A DNA stretch of 64,000 nt, from assembly GCF_023151555.2 (NCBI RefSeq), contig NZ_CP100425.1:682001-746000 (forward strand). Direction: 5' to 3'. The notes beneath the pieces were generated by a model. The model ran no database searches, was not told the origin of the DNA, and saw only the letters and a list, made by a program, of their open reading frames with translations. Position numbers and translations under genes: made by a program. Source of the DNA: Photobacterium sp. CCB-ST2H9 (lineage in GTDB: Bacteria > Pseudomonadota > Gammaproteobacteria > Enterobacterales > Vibrionaceae). Each line of letters begins with the position of its first letter. Position 1 is the first letter of the stretch. Shown here piece by piece: positions 62,681-64,000 of the stretch.

Positions 62681-63562
62681 ATGCCGATACCGTTCAGAGT
62701 ATTGATGTTCACCTCCCTGGCCATGCTTGCTTTTGCGGCCAACTCTCTTCTCAACAGAATTGCTCTGTCTGAAACTGACATCGATCCCGCGAGTTTTACC
62801 CTGATCCGGTTAGCATCGGGTGCGGTTTTGCTGTGGTTGCTTCATGCGCTGAACACACCGGCACATACACTCAGCGCCAGACCGGCAGGCAGCTGGATCT
62901 CTGCTTTTTCTCTGTTTATCTACGCAGCCGGTTTCTCTTTTGCCTATCTGAGCCTGACGGCGGCAACCGGTGCATTGCTGTTATTTGCCGCAGTTCAGAT
63001 CACCATGATGGCCGTCGCGTTATGGCGCGGAGAAAGAATGACAATCTGGCAATTGGCGGGCTTTGTGCTGGCACTGGCTGGTCTGGTCGTCCTTTTGCTC
63101 CCCGGCGTATCTGCGCCTTCCTGGCAGGGGGCAATCCTCATGCTGACGGCCGGAGGCGCATGGGGAATCTATACCCTCAGAGGAAAAGGGGCGAAAGACC
63201 CCCTGCAAATTACGGCTGGAAATTTTCTGCGGGCGGTGCCGATGGCTGTAGTTTGTTGTCTGATTGCTGGGGGGACGCATCTTGATCGGCTTGGCGTGAT
63301 ATATGCCATCCTGTCTGGTGGAATTGCATCCGGTGTCGGATATGCCGTCTGGTACAGTGTTCTGCCTCTGCTGACAGCAATGAGTGCGGCAACCGTTCAG
63401 CTCAGTGTGCCTGTGCTGGCTGCAATGGGCGGGGTTATTTTTCTGTCGGAGTCAGTGAGCACCCGGCTGTTGATTGCCTCAGCAGCAATATTAGGCGGTA
63501 TTGCGGTGGTGTTGTGGTTTAAGCCTGTCCCGCAACCCGAACAAAGCCGGGGCAGGCAATGA
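62681..63562 (+). CDS. EamA-type DMT superfamily transporter
   Basis: A 293-residue protein with about ten hydrophobic helices in two repeated EamA units (about 5-140 and 150-285). GRAGG-like repeat ends and WALLFA-type sequence support the drug/metabolite exporter superfamily. Substrate cannot be inferred. GGAGGGGAGC precedes the ATG. Confidence 0.85.
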   Translation: MPIPFRVLMFTSLAMLAFAANSLLNRIALSETDIDPASFTLIRLASGAVLLWLLHALNTPAHTLSARPAGSWISAFSLFIYAAGFSFAYLSLTAATGALLLFAAVQITMMAVALWRGERMTIWQLAGFVLALAGLVVLLLPGVSAPSWQGAILMLTAGGAWGIYTLRGKGAKDPLQITAGNFLRAVPMAVVCCLIAGGTHLDRLGVIYAILSGGIASGVGYAVWYSVLPLLTAMSAATVQLSVPVLAAMGGVIFLSESVSTRLLIASAAILGGIAVVLWFKPVPQPEQSRGRQ

Positions 63563-63583
63563 AAAAGACCGCATCATGCGGCC
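63562..63583 (-). terminator. Intrinsic terminator of bcp
   Basis: Read on the minus strand: GGCCGCA, TGA loop, TGCGGTC (one wobble pair), then TTTTTC. About 35 bases after the bcp stop. Confidence 0.7.
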
Positions 63584-63615
63584 TTGTTCCAGACAGACCT
63601 TGTGACTGACAGAAA

Positions 63616-64000
63616 TCAAATGGCATTGTTTTCTTTCAGGTAGTTCAGCACGACTTCGTGGTGATCTTTGGTCTTAAACTTATTGAAGACATGTTCAATC
63701 ACACCGTCTTCGTTGATCAGGAAGCTGATGCGATGGAGGCCATCGTAGATTTTCCCCATGAATTTCTTCTCGCCCCAGACACCGAATTGCTCAGCAACAG
63801 CATGGTCTTCGTCTGACAGCAGGGTAAAGTTCAGCTTGTCGCGCTCGATAAATTTCGGCAGACGCTTCACCGGATCAATGCTGATTCCCAGAACCACCAC
63901 ATTATGCGCATCAAGCTCGGTTTTGCTGTCGCGTAATCCGCAAGCCTGGACGGTGCAGCCCGGTGTCATGGCTTTGGGATAGAAATAAGCGAGAACCTTT
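63616..64000 (-). CDS. bcp: Thiol peroxidase Bcp, C-terminal part (5' end outside window)
   Basis: Thioredoxin-dependent peroxiredoxin that reduces hydroperoxides. Reading continues off the right edge; the frame ahead of the apparent ATG at 63969 reads KVLAYFYPKA, which is family sequence, so that ATG is internal. The peroxidatic Cys is in MTPGCTVQACGLRD and the resolving Cys five residues later; FGVWGEKKFMGK follows. E. coli bcp is also in the purN-bepA region. Confidence 0.95.
   Translation of the reverse strand, partial: KVLAYFYPKAMTPGCTVQACGLRDSKTELDAHNVVVLGISIDPVKRLPKFIERDKLNFTLLSDEDHAVAEQFGVWGEKKFMGKIYDGLHRISFLINEDGVIEHVFNKFKTKDHHEVVLNYLKENNAI

Overview
This window is ordinary chromosome of a gammaproteobacterium, most likely Vibrionaceae and probably Photobacterium or a close relative such as Enterovibrio or Grimontia. 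The placement rests on gene order, on protein sequences that resemble both Vibrio and E. coli, and on the appearance of the complete 16S rRNA gene. It is a judgement by eye. Moderate GC content, many TTG starts and dense co-directional operons fit. I see no transposase, integrase, phage gene, CRISPR array or integron site.

Layout. (1) Positions 2-17477 hold the envelope and replication cluster: uppS (cut by the left edge), cdsA, dxr, rseP, bamA, skp, lpxD, fabZ, lpxA, lpxB, rnhB, dnaE, accA, tilS. It makes the undecaprenyl carrier, CDP-diacylglycerol, isoprenoid precursors and lipid A, builds the outer-membrane protein machinery, and carries the replicative polymerase and the first step of fatty acid synthesis. 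Several gene junctions contain hairpins. (2) Positions 17548-25242 hold a cytochrome c, an NSS transporter, the small yaeP/DUF4250 pair, a patatin lipase followed by a diguanylate cyclase, proS, trmO, and a Zur-type operator ahead of zinc-independent ribosomal proteins L31 and L36. (3) Positions 25322-28877 hold the methionine importer metNIQ, with a MetJ-like operator, and divergent gmhB. (4) Positions 29238-34944 hold a five-gene peptide ABC importer of the YejABEF type with two separate ATPase genes. (5) Positions 34994-40716 hold a complete rRNA operon: 16S, tRNA-Ile, tRNA-Ala, 23S, 5S, tRNA-Asp, tRNA-Trp and a terminator. (6) Positions 41047-52631 hold a block close to the E. coli yafD-mltD-gloB-yafS-rnhA-dnaQ and fadE-gmhA-yafJ regions. 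(7) Positions 52709-64000 hold nucleotide genes purN, purM, upp, uraA, then DUF2066, DUF2069, wrbA, arsC-like, bepA, a TusA-like gene, perM, a DMT transporter and bcp (cut by the right edge).

The order from uppS to dnaQ closely follows the E. coli region around metQIN-gmhB-rrnH, and the last block follows the E. coli purN-to-bcp region. The departures stand out: a peptide importer between gmhB and the rRNA operon, L31/L36 paralogues where E. coli has rcsF, and no hda gene near uraA.

I found no clearly new multi-gene system. The best leads are regulatory: a upp start region (GA, seven T, G) like the UTP-sensitive E. coli start, a perfect 16-bp palindrome ahead of the DUF2066 gene, PurR-like sites at purM and uraA, and a FadR-like site at fadE. 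Others are the lipase/diguanylate-cyclase pair, a TusA-like protein with an altered motif, and the missing hda.
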